A DNA stretch of 39,129 bases from Clostridia bacterium (GTDB lineage Bacteria; Bacillota; Clostridia; Oscillospirales; Acutalibacteraceae): NCBI GenBank assembly GCA_017416285.1, contig JAFQCU010000034.1:1-39129 (forward strand), read 5' to 3'. The notes below the pieces were generated by a model, which was given only the letters and a program-made list of their open reading frames with translations, was not told the DNA's origin and ran no database searches. Positions within the stretch are counted from its first letter, which is position 1. Every line of letters begins with the position of its first letter. Positions 7,378 to 15,716 of this stretch are shown in pieces. The translations under genes were made by a program, and so were the position numbers.

Positions 7378-7692
7378 CTATTCGACAGTTATTAAAATTT
7401 TATTTGGAATACAGGCAATTTGTTCGCCTTTTTTAGAAATCTGTTTATGCTTAACGCAAATTTGGTTTTTGCAAACCGCTTCTTTAACATCGACCTTGCC
7501 GTTTTTAATTTCTATTACGTTTGTTTTAAGGTCGATTACCTTATCCTCATAAAGCGAACCGCTGTAAATTTGCTTGTTATTTTGGGTGATAACCACCGTT
7601 TTACCGGTTTTTGAGCATAATAAAACCACTGCGAGCAGAATTACCCCCACAGCCGCAAGACAAATTATTAATTTTACGTCTGCTTTTTTCAT
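7378..7692 (-). CDS. NusG domain II-containing exported protein
   Basis: A 104-residue protein with one N-terminal membrane anchor (about 8-26) and an outside beta domain. The motif AVCKNQICVKHKQIS matches the conserved two-cysteine pattern of NusG domain II proteins (PF07009). The family is found with ApbE and Rnf genes in Firmicutes and is presumed to assist membrane flavoprotein redox systems (known association, function unproven). It forms a leftward pair with the Gx transporter. AAAGGTGAT precedes the ATG. Confidence 0.83.
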   Translation of the reverse strand: MKKADVKLIICLAAVGVILLAVVLLCSKTGKTVVITQNNKQIYSGSLYEDKVIDLKTNVIEIKNGKVDVKEAVCKNQICVKHKQISKKGEQIACIPNKILITVE

Positions 7693-7707
7693 TTTATCAC
7701 CTTTTTT

Positions 7708-7735
7708 ATTTTAACACATCTTTACAAAAAAGCAA
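7708..7735 (-). promoter_or_regulatory. Probable promoter of the NusG-II/Gx-transporter pair
   Basis: On the minus strand TTGCTT (7730-7735), a 16-bp spacer and TAAAAT (7708-7713). It overlaps the -35 region of the divergent apbE promoter, so the two directions may compete. Confidence 0.5.
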
Positions 7736-7749
7736 ATATATTATATAAT
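7721..7749 (+). promoter_or_regulatory. apbE promoter, very close to the start codon
   Basis: TTTACA (7721-7726), a 17-bp spacer and TATAAT (7744-7749). The expected transcription start is about 7755-7758, at or within 3 bases of the ATG, and no Shine-Dalgarno is present. The mRNA should be leaderless or nearly so. Confidence 0.65.
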
Positions 7750-7757
7750 GTTATATT

Positions 7758-8696
7758 ATGAAAAAATTACTTATACTTACACTCATCCCCGTGCTTCTGC
7801 TTTGCGGATGCTCATCAAAAAAATCCGAGAAACGCCTTTTAATGGACACCGTTTGCACCGTAACTGCCGACTGCAGTGAGGAATCTTTAAACGGCGCATT
7901 AGATTTGTGCGAAACTCTCGACCGACTTTTAAGCCGTCACCGCCCTGAGAGCGAGGTTGCCATTTTAAACCACAACGACGAGCTTGAAATTTCAAAGGAA
8001 ACGCTTGAGGTATTGGTACAAGCCATTTACTATTGCCAGAAAACCGGCGGTAAATATGACATTACCATAACCCCCGCTTCCGACCTTTACGACTTTTACA
8101 GCGGTAAGGTTCCCACCAAGGAGCAAGCCAAAAAGGTGCTTTACAAGGTTGGCTATAACCGTATTGAGGTTAAGGGCAACTTTGTTGATTTGCACAACAC
8201 CGATATTGACTTTGGCAGCATTGCAAAGGGCTATGCCGCTGATAAAATGGTGGCATACCTTAAGGAAAATGGCGCTAAAAACGGTATTGTAAATCTTGGC
8301 GGCAACGTTGCTGTTTTCGGCAAGGCGTATAAGGTTGGTATTAAAAGCCCCTTTTCTGATGATGTTTTACTTACCGTAAAGCTTAAAAATGCCTCTGCTG
8401 TTACAAGCGGCATTTATGAGCGCAGCGTTGAAAAAGACGGTAAGCTTTACCACCATATTTTAGACGTTAAAACAGGTCTTCCCATTGAAAATGAATTGGC
8501 TTCTGTTACAGTTTTGGGTAAAAAGTCATCCGAATGTGATGTGCTTTCCACTGTTTGTATGATTTTGGGCGAAAAGGATGCCAAATCCCTTATAAACGAA
8601 ACCAAAGGCTATGAAGCAATCTTTATTAAAAAGGATTATTCAATTTCGGTGTCAGACGGTCTTAAATTAAAGAAAAACAAGGTTGTTTACAAATAG
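7758..8696 (+). CDS. apbE: FAD:protein FMN transferase (ApbE)
   Basis: A 312-residue lipoprotein that covalently attaches FMN from FAD to Thr/Ser of extracytoplasmic redox proteins. It has a signal peptide with lipobox LCGC (Cys18). ApbE motifs in order are MDTVCTV, the YDITITPASDLYDFY region, DFGSIAKGYAADK, GGNVAVFGK and VTSGIYERS...YHHILDVKTG, which hold the FAD- and Mg-binding positions. The length is usual. The divergent NusG-II and Gx-transporter genes are its common partners, but no FMN-binding substrate protein or Rnf subunit is in the window. The ATG is supported by the signal peptide even though no Shine-Dalgarno precedes it. Confidence 0.92.
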   Translation: MKKLLILTLIPVLLLCGCSSKKSEKRLLMDTVCTVTADCSEESLNGALDLCETLDRLLSRHRPESEVAILNHNDELEISKETLEVLVQAIYYCQKTGGKYDITITPASDLYDFYSGKVPTKEQAKKVLYKVGYNRIEVKGNFVDLHNTDIDFGSIAKGYAADKMVAYLKENGAKNGIVNLGGNVAVFGKAYKVGIKSPFSDDVLLTVKLKNASAVTSGIYERSVEKDGKLYHHILDVKTGLPIENELASVTVLGKKSSECDVLSTVCMILGEKDAKSLINETKGYEAIFIKKDYSISVSDGLKLKKNKVVYK

Positions 8697-8719
8697 TTCC
8701 AACTTTTTTGTTTTATTAG

Positions 8720-8728
8720 TGGTATAAT
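8720..8728 (+). promoter_or_regulatory. Extended -10 promoter of secA
   Basis: TGGTATAAT fits the extended -10 pattern TGnTATAAT. No good -35 is seen upstream, which is acceptable for this promoter type. The Shine-Dalgarno AAGAGG follows at 8747-8752. Confidence 0.55.
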
Positions 8729-8759
8729 TACCCCATATTATTTTTTAAGAGGTATTAAA

Positions 8760-11486
8760 ATGAGTATTCTCTCAGCACTTTTTGGCAATTACAGTCAAAA
8801 AGAAATTAAACGCATTTTGCCGATGCAAGCAAAGGTTTTGGCTTTAGAGGAAGAATATAAAGCTTTAACCGATGAACAGCTTCGTGCTAAAACCGATGAA
8901 TTTAAGGAACGCCTGCAAACAGGTGAAACCCTTGATGATATTTTACCCGAAGCCTTTGCCGCTTGCCGTGAGGCGGGCGACCGTGTGCTTGGTATGCGCC
9001 ACTTCCCTGTACAGATTATCGGTGGTATTATTTTGCACCAAGGCCGTATTGCCGAAATGAAAACCGGTGAAGGTAAAACCTTGGTTGCAACCCTGCCCGC
9101 TTACCTTAACGCACTTTCCGGCAAGGGTGTGCACATTGTAACCGTTAACGATTATTTGGCAAAGCGTGACTCGGAATGGATGGGCAAGCTTTACAAGTTT
9201 ATGGGTCTTACCGTTGGTCTTGTTACCCACGGTATGAACAAGGAAGAAAAGCAAGCAGCCTACAATGCTGATATTACCTATTGCACCAATAACGAGCTTG
9301 GCTTTGACTATTTGCGTGACAATATGGTTATTTATAAGGAACAAAAGGTTCAAAGGGAACACAATTTTGCCATTGTCGACGAGGTTGACTCGATTTTGGT
9401 TGACGAAGCCCGTACACCGCTTATTATTTCAGGTCAGAGCGATAAATCAACCGATTTATACGAAGCTGCAAACCGCCTTGCCCGCAGCCTTAAAATGTTT
9501 AAGGTTAAGGAAATGGACGACAAGGCAAGCGATGAGCAGATGGGTATTGAGGGCGATTACGTTGTTGATGAAAAGGCAAGAACTGCAGTTTTAACTCCCG
9601 ACGGTGTAAAGCGTGTTGAACAGTACTTCAACATTGAAAACCTTAACGACAGCGAAAATATTGCTATTGCTCACCATATGAATCAGGCTATCCGTGCGTA
9701 TGGTATTATGAAGCGTGACGTTGACTATGTTGTAAAAGACGGCGAGGTTATTATAGTTGACGAATTCACCGGCCGTTTAATGTATGGCAGACGCTATAAC
9801 GAGGGTCTTCATCAGGCTATTGAAGCTAAAGAAGGCGTGAAGGTTGCCAAAGAATCGAAAACCCTTGCAACCATCACTTTCCAGAACTTCTTCCGCCTTT
9901 ATAACAAGCTTTCGGGTATGACCGGTACCGCTATGACCGAGGAAACCGAATTCCAAGAAATTTATAAATTAGACGTTATTGAAATTCCCACAAACAAGCC
10001 GATTGCACGTATCGACCAAAACGACGTGGTTTACAAAACCGAAAAAGCAAAGTTTATGGCAGTTATTAATAAGATTATTGCATGCCATGAAAAGGGTCAG
10101 CCCGTGCTTGTGGGTACTATTACTATTGAAAAGTCTGAACTTTTGTCAGCTTTACTTAAAAAACGTGGTATAGCTCACAACGTTTTGAACGCTAAACACC
10201 ACGAAAAGGAAGCAGAAATTATTGCACAGGCAGGTAAATTGGGCGCCGTTACCATTGCTACCAATATGGCGGGCCGTGGTACCGACATTATGCTTGGCGG
10301 TAATGCTGAATATTTGGCAAAATCTGCACTTCGTCACGACGGTTTAAGCGAGGAGCTTATTATTGAAGCCACCGGCTTTGCCGAAACTGAGGACCCCGAA
10401 ATTCTTTCAGCACGTGAAAAATACCGTGAATATTACAACAAATTCAAGGCAGAAATTGCCCCCGAAGCCGAAGCGGTTAGAAAAGCGGGCGGTCTTTGTA
10501 TTATCGGTACAGAGCGCCACGATTCACGCCGTATCGATAATCAGCTTCGTGGCCGTGCAGGTCGTCAGGGTGACAACGGTGAAACCCAGTTCTTCGTATC
10601 GCTTGAGGACGATTTAATGCGCCTTTTCGGCGGTGAGAGAATTTCCACCCTTATGGACACAATGCGTGTTGAAGAGGATATGCCCCTTGAAAGCGGTATG
10701 CTTTCTAAAACCATTGAAAGCGCACAGAAAAAGAAGGAAGGCATTAACTTTGCCATTCGTAAAAATACGCTTCAGTACGATGACGTTATGAATAAACAGC
10801 GTGAGCTTATTTATACTCAGCGTAACAAGGTGCTCGACGGTGAGGATATTAAGGACACCGTATTCAAAATGATTTGCGACACGATTGATTCGTATTGCAA
10901 TATCTACCTTTCCGACCCGATTGCCGACAATTGGGATTTAAAGGGTTTAAGGGAATACTTTATGGGCTGGCTTACTGTCCCGATGGACTTTAATTACACC
11001 CCCGAAGAGCTTTCAAAGATTGATAAAACCGATATTGCTGAGCTTCTTAAGAACCGTGCCGCAAAGATTTATGAAGAACGTGAAAAAGAGCTTGGCTATG
11101 ATATGATGCGTGAAATTGAACGTGTTATGCTGCTTCGTTCGGTTGATACCAACTGGATGGACCATATCGATGCTATGGACCAATTACGTCAGGGCATCGG
11201 TCTTCGTGGTTACGGTCAGCACGACCCTGTTATTGAATACCGCAACGACAGCTATGATATGTTCGATGCAATGACAACCGCAATACGTGAACAAACCGCA
11301 AAGCTTGTTTTAACCGTTCGTGTCCGTCGTGATGACGAGGTTAAGCGTGAAAAGGTTGCAGAGGAATCTTCTGCTGACAACAAGCCCAACACCGTTAAAG
11401 GTAAGGGTGCAGTTGGTAAAAATGCCCTCTGCCCCTGCGGAAGCGGTAAAAAATATAAAAGATGTTGTGGGAAAGATATAGATTAA
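8760..11486 (+). CDS. secA: Preprotein translocase ATPase SecA
   Basis: A 908-residue motor that drives unfolded preproteins through SecYEG. Walker A MKTGEGKT is at 100-107, DEVD-type Walker B in [17 protein letters not shown] at about 205, and the helicase motifs [12 protein letters not shown] and [23 protein letters not shown] are intact. The C-terminus keeps the SEC-C zinc motif [14 protein letters not shown], which binds SecB or ribosomes in other bacteria. The length is slightly longer than in Bacillus, owing to an insert between the nucleotide-binding halves. It is monocistronic, with its own promoter and a strong terminator. If oriC lies at 19.5 kb, it is transcribed towards the incoming fork. 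Confidence 0.97.
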   Translation: MSILSALFGNYSQKEIKRILPMQAKVLALEEEYKALTDEQLRAKTDEFKERLQTGETLDDILPEAFAACREAGDRVLGMRHFPVQIIGGIILHQGRIAEMKTGEGKTLVATLPAYLNALSGKGVHIVTVNDYLAKRDSEWMGKLYKFMGLTVGLVTHGMNKEEKQAAYNADITYCTNNELGFDYLRDNMVIYKEQKVQREHNFAIVDEVDSILVDEARTPLIISGQSDKSTDLYEAANRLARSLKMFKVKEMDDKASDEQMGIEGDYVVDEKARTAVLTPDGVKRVEQYFNIENLNDSENIAIAHHMNQAIRAYGIMKRDVDYVVKDGEVIIVDEFTGRLMYGRRYNEGLHQAIEAKEGVKVAKESKTLATITFQNFFRLYNKLSGMTGTAMTEETEFQEIYKLDVIEIPTNKPIARIDQNDVVYKTEKAKFMAVINKIIACHEKGQPVLVGTITIEKSELLSALLKKRGIAHNVLNAKHHEKEAEIIAQAGKLGAVTIATNMAGRGTDIMLGGNAEYLAKSALRHDGLSEELIIEATGFAETEDPEILSAREKYREYYNKFKAEIAPEAEAVRKAGGLCIIGTERHDSRRIDNQLRGRAGRQGDNGETQFFVSLEDDLMRLFGGERISTLMDTMRVEEDMPLESGMLSKTIESAQKKKEGINFAIRKNTLQYDDVMNKQRELIYTQRNKVLDGEDIKDTVFKMICDTIDSYCNIYLSDPIADNWDLKGLREYFMGWLTVPMDFNYTPEELSKIDKTDIAELLKNRAAKIYEEREKELGYDMMREIERVMLLRSVDTNWMDHIDAMDQLRQGIGLRGYGQHDPVIEYRNDSYDMFDAMTTAIREQTAKLVLTVRVRRDDEVKREKVAEESSADNKPNTVKGKGAVGKNALCPCGSGKKYKRCCGKDID

Positions 11487-11491
11487 AAATT

Positions 11492-11525
11492 AAACCCTTG
11501 AGAATTTTCTCAAGGGTTTTGTTTT
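11492..11525 (+). terminator. secA terminator
   Basis: AAACCCTTGAGA (11492-11503) pairs perfectly with TCTCAAGGGTTT (11508-11519) around a 4-base loop, followed by a T-rich tail interrupted by one G. Confidence 0.85.
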
Positions 11526-11529
11526 TGAA

Positions 11530-11630
11530 AGAATAAAGAATAAAGAATAAATTAGGTGTCGCTATGCGACTTATACATATTCGTTTCACGAAGTGAAACA
11601 CCTTTTTTATTCTTTCTTATTTTTTATTTA
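11530..11630. repeat. Complete palindromic repeat element (MITE/REP-like)
   Basis: Three tandem AGAATAA units lead into TTAGGTGT. The sequence from there to the far end is complementary on a large scale: GGTGT (11555-11559) pairs with ACACC (11598-11602), and the 7-mer arm pairs imperfectly with the T-rich arm at 11603-11630. Two small hairpins sit inside: GTCGC/GCGAC (11558-11570) and GTTTCAC/GTGAAAC (11583-11599). The whole can fold as a cruciform. The right arm ends at the stop codon of the epimerase gene. A half copy lies at 4834-4890. Confidence 0.7.
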
Positions 11631-12479
11631 TTATTTAAACTCAATAACGTGTGTGTGAACTTTTTCTACTTTGCTGGGGAGTGCAATTATCCCCTCTTTT
11701 TCGGTTATATCGCCGCTATCGCCCTTGGTGGAGCAAATACCCTGCCACGGCTCAATACACATAAAGGGGGCGCCTACGGGGTGCCATAAAAGCAAATATT
11801 CACATTCGGGGAACAACACGTTTGTGGTTTGACCCGTTTTGCGATTAACAAGGCTTGCTTTTCTTGACTTAATATTCTTAAAAATCAAAGCGTCAAGCAT
11901 AAAGTAATCTTCCTTTAAAGAAAGAACGTTACCGCTTGTTAAAATCGGCTGTGTTTTGCCCGATAAAACCGCACCGTCTAAAAGGCAGTTTTCTAAAACC
12001 TCTTCCTTTTCAAAAACCACGTCATAGTCTTCAATACCTTCGGGGCAGTCATAACCTTCGTGCGAGCCGATAGAATAATACATTGTGTCGTCCGACTTAT
12101 TTAAAACAAAGTATTCAACCTTGATTTTTTCACGAATAAGGGTGTATTTTATGCGAAGTTCAAATTTCCACGGAAAAATTTTTAAGGTTTCTTCGTTAGA
12201 GGCAAACAAAAATGATGCGGTGTCATCGGCGGTGGCTTCAACCTCGAAAGGAAGCTTTCTTATAAAGCCGTGCTTTGGCATTTCATAGGTTTCACCGTTA
12301 TAGGTGTATTTATCATCGGGAAGCCCACTGCAAATTGGAAACAAAAGGGGTGCAACGCCTGCCCAATGCTCGGGGTTGCCCGACCACATACGGTCCTTAC
12401 CGTCCTTTGTAACCTTGCGAATTTCAGCACCGATTTTATCAATTTGCACTTCGAGTGTGCCGTTATTTAAAATTATCAT
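11631..12479 (-). CDS. Aldose 1-epimerase family protein (LacX-like)
   Basis: A 282-residue sugar mutarotase-like protein that would interconvert alpha and beta anomers or act on a related sugar phosphate. Features include KHGFIRKLPFEV with a candidate catalytic His, the SIGSHEGYDCPEG loop, and WHPVGAPFMCIEPWQGI near the C-terminus, all typical of the LacX/YeaD-like branch of the galactose mutarotase fold. No signal peptide is present, so it is cytoplasmic. It stands alone with its own promoter and a strong AGGAGG. No sugar operon adjoins, so the substrate is unknown. Confidence 0.85.
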   Translation of the reverse strand: MIILNNGTLEVQIDKIGAEIRKVTKDGKDRMWSGNPEHWAGVAPLLFPICSGLPDDKYTYNGETYEMPKHGFIRKLPFEVEATADDTASFLFASNEETLKIFPWKFELRIKYTLIREKIKVEYFVLNKSDDTMYYSIGSHEGYDCPEGIEDYDVVFEKEEVLENCLLDGAVLSGKTQPILTSGNVLSLKEDYFMLDALIFKNIKSRKASLVNRKTGQTTNVLFPECEYLLLWHPVGAPFMCIEPWQGICSTKGDSGDITEKEGIIALPSKVEKVHTHVIEFK

Positions 12480-12492
12480 TTATATTCCTCCT

Positions 12493-12537
12493 AAAAGAGT
12501 ATATAGTATATTATACTCTTTTTTTGGAAATTTTCAA
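12493..12537 (-). promoter_or_regulatory. Epimerase promoter overlapped by an 11-bp palindrome
   Basis: On the minus strand TTGAAA (12532-12537), a 16-bp spacer and TATAAT (12510-12515). A perfect inverted repeat AAAAGAGTATA/TATACTCTTTT (12493-12503 and 12512-12522, 8-base gap) covers the -10 and the start of the transcript, a typical position for a repressor operator. Confidence 0.6.
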
Positions 12538-12587
12538 CTGTTGTTATTTTAAGGGCGTTTTTTTCATAGAATTATACGGGTGATTTT

Positions 12588-13097
12588 ATGAATAATGAAC
12601 TTTTTGAAAAGTATAAAAACGAAATGCTGAAAATGTATAATTCGGTACATAAACCACAGGCCGTACCCGTCGTGGCCGAGCCCGAGCCAACCCCCGTTGC
12701 ACCCCCGCCAACCGATCAAACAGGTAAGCTTTTAGGAGTGATAACAAGCTTTAATTCGCTTTATCCGGTAGAAAACGCCAAGGTTACGGTTTTTACGGGT
12801 GAGTATGAAAATATGACGGTAATTGACACAGATTTAACCGACCGAAGCGGTAAAACCAAGGTGTTTTCTCTGCCGACACCCGATAAAAATTTGTCCATGG
12901 CGCCCGATTTATCCGAAACGCCCTACGCTGTATATAATATGCTTGTAGAATCGGACGGATTTTTAAAAAATATTCACCTTAATATACCTGTTTTCAGCGG
13001 TATAACCTCGGTTCAGCGTTCGGATTTGATTATAGATGCCGACCAAACCGGCAACGAACCGCAAATTTTTGACGAAGGGCAAAAATATAATTTGTAA
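12588..13097 (+). CDS. Small protein with a carboxypeptidase-regulatory/Cna-B-like beta domain
   Basis: A 169-residue protein without signal peptide. Residues 1-20 form a charged helix, 21-45 are a Pro/Val/Ala-rich linker, and 46-150 look like a transthyretin-like carboxypeptidase-regulatory domain (GKLLGVITSFNSLYPVENAKVTVFTG, then TDRSGKTKVFSLPTP and VYNMLVESDGFLKN). I know this protein only as the usual partner of the SpoIID-like peptidoglycan-binding protein that follows 9 bases downstream. The pair is likely spore or cortex related (inference). A weak GGGTG Shine-Dalgarno and a CATAGAAT box (12565-12572) resembling a sigma-E -10 precede it; the matching -35 is poor. Confidence 0.6.
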   Translation: MNNELFEKYKNEMLKMYNSVHKPQAVPVVAEPEPTPVAPPPTDQTGKLLGVITSFNSLYPVENAKVTVFTGEYENMTVIDTDLTDRSGKTKVFSLPTPDKNLSMAPDLSETPYAVYNMLVESDGFLKNIHLNIPVFSGITSVQRSDLIIDADQTGNEPQIFDEGQKYNL

Positions 13098-13106
13098 GGT
13101 GATAAA

Positions 13107-14465
13107 ATGGCTGAAATTTTATACCCCGTTATCCCCGAAAATATAACTGTGCATTTGGGTGCGCCCAACCAAAACGCCGAAAACGTCACTCTGCCCTTTG
13201 CCGATTACATAAAAAACGTGGCTTCTTCTGAAATTTATCCCACTTGGCCCGAAAATGCCCTAAGAGCGAATATATATGCTATAATTTCTTATGCTCTAAA
13301 CCGTGTCTACACCGAATGGTACCCGTCCCGTGGGTATGATTTTGATATTACCAACACAACACAATTTGACCAAGCCTTTGTGAAAGACCGTGAGATTTTT
13401 GAAAATATTTCGCTTATAGTAGATGAAATTTTCAACGATTACGTAGTACGTCAGGGTGAAATTCAACCCCTTTTTACCGCCTTTTGCAACGGTACCACCT
13501 CAACCTGTGACGGGTTATCTCAATGGGGTACAGTGTCACTTGCCGAAAGCGGACTTTCACCCTTTGCTATTTTGCAAAATTATTATGGCGAAAACATTGG
13601 CATAGTTGAAAATGCGCCCATAAGCAACAATGTTGAAACCTACCCCGGTGTACCCTTACGCCTTGGCGATGCGGGTAATAACGTAGACATTATACAGACT
13701 CAGCTTAACAGAATTTCGAATAATTACCCCGCTATACCCAAAATCAACGACCCAGAGGGTGTATTTGGTGTGGAGACACAACAAGCGGTGCGCACCTTTC
13801 AAGAGGTATTTAATTTAAATGCTACCGGTGAGGTTGATAAATCGACCTGGTATAGAATTAAACAATATTATAACGGGGTTAAGGGCCTTTCCGAGCTTAG
13901 CGGCGAGGGTATTACAATAAGTGAAGCGGCGGTACCCTTTGTGGGTGAATTGAGCGAGGGCACAAGCGGTATTCCCGTTACTACTTTACAATATTATTTA
14001 GCTATTCTTGCCTATTTTAACGGGGCTTTGGCACCCGTATCCCGAAGCGGTTATTTCGGTCCCGAAACGGTGCAGGCGGTGGAACGCTTTCAGCGGTTTT
14101 ACGGGTTGCCGGTAACCGGCATTGTTGATACAGCCACTTGGAACACGATACAAAAAGCCTATACCGATACGGTAGCGGCTTTGCCTGCGGGTTATTCAGG
14201 CAGTAACGCAAAGCTTTACCCCGGATACTTTTTAACCAAAGGTCAGCGAGGCGAAAATGTCCGTGATTTGCAAACATATTTAAGCCTTTTGGGGCAAATT
14301 ATACCCGAACTGCCCGCATTACCCGTAACGGGATATTTCGGCGACCAAACCGAAGAGGCAGTTAAAACCTTTCAGCGGCTTTTCGGGTTGGAAGCCTCGG
14401 GCGCTGTGGGACCTGTTACCTGGGCAACCATTGCAAAGGAATATGATTATTTAAATAATCAATAA
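13107..14465 (+). CDS. SpoIID-like domain protein with three peptidoglycan-binding repeats
   Basis: A 452-residue protein with no signal peptide. Residues about 10-170 resemble SpoIID/LytB: LPFADYIKNVASSEIYPTWPENALRANIYAIISYALNR at the start and FCNGTTSTCDGLSQWGTVSLAESGLSPFAILQNYYG at the end. Three PG_binding_1 (PF01471) repeats follow at about 178-252, 278-355 and 368-447, each with G-x-F/Y-G-x-x-T-x-x-A-V-x-x-F-Q and T-W. SpoIID-type enzymes are peptidoglycan lytic transglycosylases, so this is likely a cell-wall or spore-cortex hydrolase or binding protein made inside the forespore or mother cell. Shine-Dalgarno AAGGTGAT is excellent. It is coupled to the upstream beta-domain protein. Substrate and location are inferred. 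Confidence 0.75.
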   Translation: MAEILYPVIPENITVHLGAPNQNAENVTLPFADYIKNVASSEIYPTWPENALRANIYAIISYALNRVYTEWYPSRGYDFDITNTTQFDQAFVKDREIFENISLIVDEIFNDYVVRQGEIQPLFTAFCNGTTSTCDGLSQWGTVSLAESGLSPFAILQNYYGENIGIVENAPISNNVETYPGVPLRLGDAGNNVDIIQTQLNRISNNYPAIPKINDPEGVFGVETQQAVRTFQEVFNLNATGEVDKSTWYRIKQYYNGVKGLSELSGEGITISEAAVPFVGELSEGTSGIPVTTLQYYLAILAYFNGALAPVSRSGYFGPETVQAVERFQRFYGLPVTGIVDTATWNTIQKAYTDTVAALPAGYSGSNAKLYPGYFLTKGQRGENVRDLQTYLSLLGQIIPELPALPVTGYFGDQTEEAVKTFQRLFGLEASGAVGPVTWATIAKEYDYLNNQ

Positions 14466-14471
14466 AAGCGG

Positions 14472-14500
14472 TTGATTTTTGAATTTTAGGATAGTATAAT
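14472..14500 (+). promoter_or_regulatory. Promoter of the Mrp ATPase gene
   Basis: TTGATT (14472-14477), a 17-bp spacer and TATAAT (14495-14500), with AGGAG following about 25 bases later. Confidence 0.65.
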
Positions 14501-14536
14501 TTAAGAAGTGAATTTTTTTGATAGGAGATTTTTAAA

Positions 14537-15382
14537 ATGGCTGATGAAAAAACTTCAGGCTGCAGCGGTAATTGCAGTAGCTGCGGTCAAAGCTGCGGCT
14601 CACGCAAGGAACCACAAAGCCTTTTAGAGCCAACAGGCGAATACAACAATATTAAGCACGTTATAGGTGTTGTAAGCGGTAAGGGCGGCGTTGGTAAATC
14701 AATGGTTACCTCTTCTCTTGCAGTGCTTATGAGCAAAATGGGCTATAAGGTTGGTATTTTAGATGCCGATATTACAGGTCCTTCAATTCCGAAATCCTTT
14801 GGTATTAATTCAAAGGTTTACCAAAACGAGCTTGGCATTTTGCCCGCCGAAACCAAAAACGGCATTAAAATTATGTCTATTAACCTTTTGCTTGAGGATA
14901 AGGAAGCTCCCGTTTTGTGGCGTGGTCCTGTTATTGCGGGTGCAGTTAAGCAGTTCTGGCACGACGTTGTTTGGGGCGACCTTGATTATTTATTTGTTGA
15001 CTGTCCCCCCGGCACAGGCGACGTACCTCTTACCGTTTTCCAAAGTCTTCCCCTTGACGGCGCAGTTATTGTTACCTCCCCGCAGGATTTGGTTTCAATG
15101 ATTGTTAAAAAGGCTTACAATATGGCAAATATGATGAATATTCCCGTTTTGGGTATTGTTGAAAATATGAGCAGCGTTATCTGCCCTGAATGCAAAACCG
15201 AATTTAAGATTTTCGGTAGCGGAAGTGACGGTATTGCCGCTGAATTAGGTCTTGATTTGCTTGGTAAAATGCCTATTGACGTTGATTTGGCAAAAGCAGT
15301 TGATAACGGCTGTTTTGAGCTTTACGACAACGTTTTCTTAAAGCAAGCCGCAGAAAAAATTGATGCAAAAATTAATAAGTAA
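14537..15382 (+). CDS. Mrp/NBP35-family ATPase, iron-sulfur cluster carrier
   Basis: A 281-residue cytoplasmic P-loop ATPase of the deviant Walker A type: GKGGVGKS at 48-55, the LDADITGPSIPKSFG switch, and DCPPGTGDVPL. A CxxC pair in VICPECKTEF (about 216-219) should bridge an Fe-S cluster between two subunits. The N-terminus has five cysteines within residues 9-21 (CSGNCSSCGQSC), a cysteine-rich extension common in anaerobe Mrp proteins that may hold an additional cluster. The family (ApbC/Mrp, Nbp35) delivers Fe-S clusters to apoproteins. It is a single gene between its own promoter and a strong terminator. Confidence 0.9.
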   Translation: MADEKTSGCSGNCSSCGQSCGSRKEPQSLLEPTGEYNNIKHVIGVVSGKGGVGKSMVTSSLAVLMSKMGYKVGILDADITGPSIPKSFGINSKVYQNELGILPAETKNGIKIMSINLLLEDKEAPVLWRGPVIAGAVKQFWHDVVWGDLDYLFVDCPPGTGDVPLTVFQSLPLDGAVIVTSPQDLVSMIVKKAYNMANMMNIPVLGIVENMSSVICPECKTEFKIFGSGSDGIAAELGLDLLGKMPIDVDLAKAVDNGCFELYDNVFLKQAAEKIDAKINK

Positions 15383-15385
15383 TAG

Positions 15386-15417
15386 AAAAATCGACCTTTT
15401 AAAAGGTCGATTTTTTA
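15386..15417. terminator. Bidirectional intrinsic terminator
   Basis: A 30-base perfect palindrome: AAAAATCGACCTTTT (15386-15400) next to its reverse complement (15401-15415), with A and T runs on opposite sides so it works both ways. It lies between the mrp gene and the convergent XRE gene. Confidence 0.85.
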
Positions 15418-15419
15418 TA

Positions 15420-15683
15420 TTAATTATTTTCAAATTCAAGCTTAGCTAAATCTAATAATTCATCTGCTGTTACACAAAGGCATTTACAAATACAAACTAA
15501 TTCATAATCGGTAACTTGTCGCTTATTTTGCTCGATTTTACTTATCATCTGTTGGTCAATATTTACATTCATTGTCTGTAATTTAGCCGCTAAATTACTT
15601 TGCGATATTCCTTTTCTTTCTCTTAAAGCCTTTAACTTTTCTGAAATAATATTTTTGTTATTGTAATAACATATTTTTCGCAT
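15420..15683 (-). CDS. XRE-family helix-turn-helix regulator
   Basis: An 87-residue DNA-binding protein consisting of little more than one HTH_3 domain. LKALRERKGISQSNLAAKL (about 17-35) is the first two helices and QQMISKIEQNKRQVTDYELVCICKCLCV the recognition and following helices. Compared with typical Cro/CI domains, there is a short insertion (QTMNVNID) between the helices. AGGAG lies 11 bases before the ATG. Two near-identical palindromes (15700-15716 and 15745-15763) in the upstream region are its probable operators, giving autoregulation and control of a divergent promoter. It looks like a phage or toxin-antitoxin type repressor, but no partner gene is visible. Confidence 0.88.
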   Translation of the reverse strand: MRKICYYNNKNIISEKLKALRERKGISQSNLAAKLQTMNVNIDQQMISKIEQNKRQVTDYELVCICKCLCVTADELLDLAKLEFENN

Positions 15684-15699
15684 AAAACTTTTTCTCCTA

Positions 15700-15716
15700 T
15701 ACGTTATATTAACGTA
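15700..15716. promoter_or_regulatory. Operator 1 of the XRE regulator (predicted)
   Basis: TACGTTA-TAT-TAACGTA, a perfect 7-bp dyad with a 3-bp centre. It lies just upstream of the XRE Shine-Dalgarno and directly before the -35 of the divergent promoter. It shares the TACGTTA/TAACGTA half sites with operator 2. Confidence 0.65.

Noticed and set aside
11583-11599. GTTTCAC-GAA-GTGAAAC resembles a parS site
   Set aside because: The half sites match parS, but three extra bases separate them, which should abolish ParB recognition; it is explained as an inner hairpin of the repeat element.
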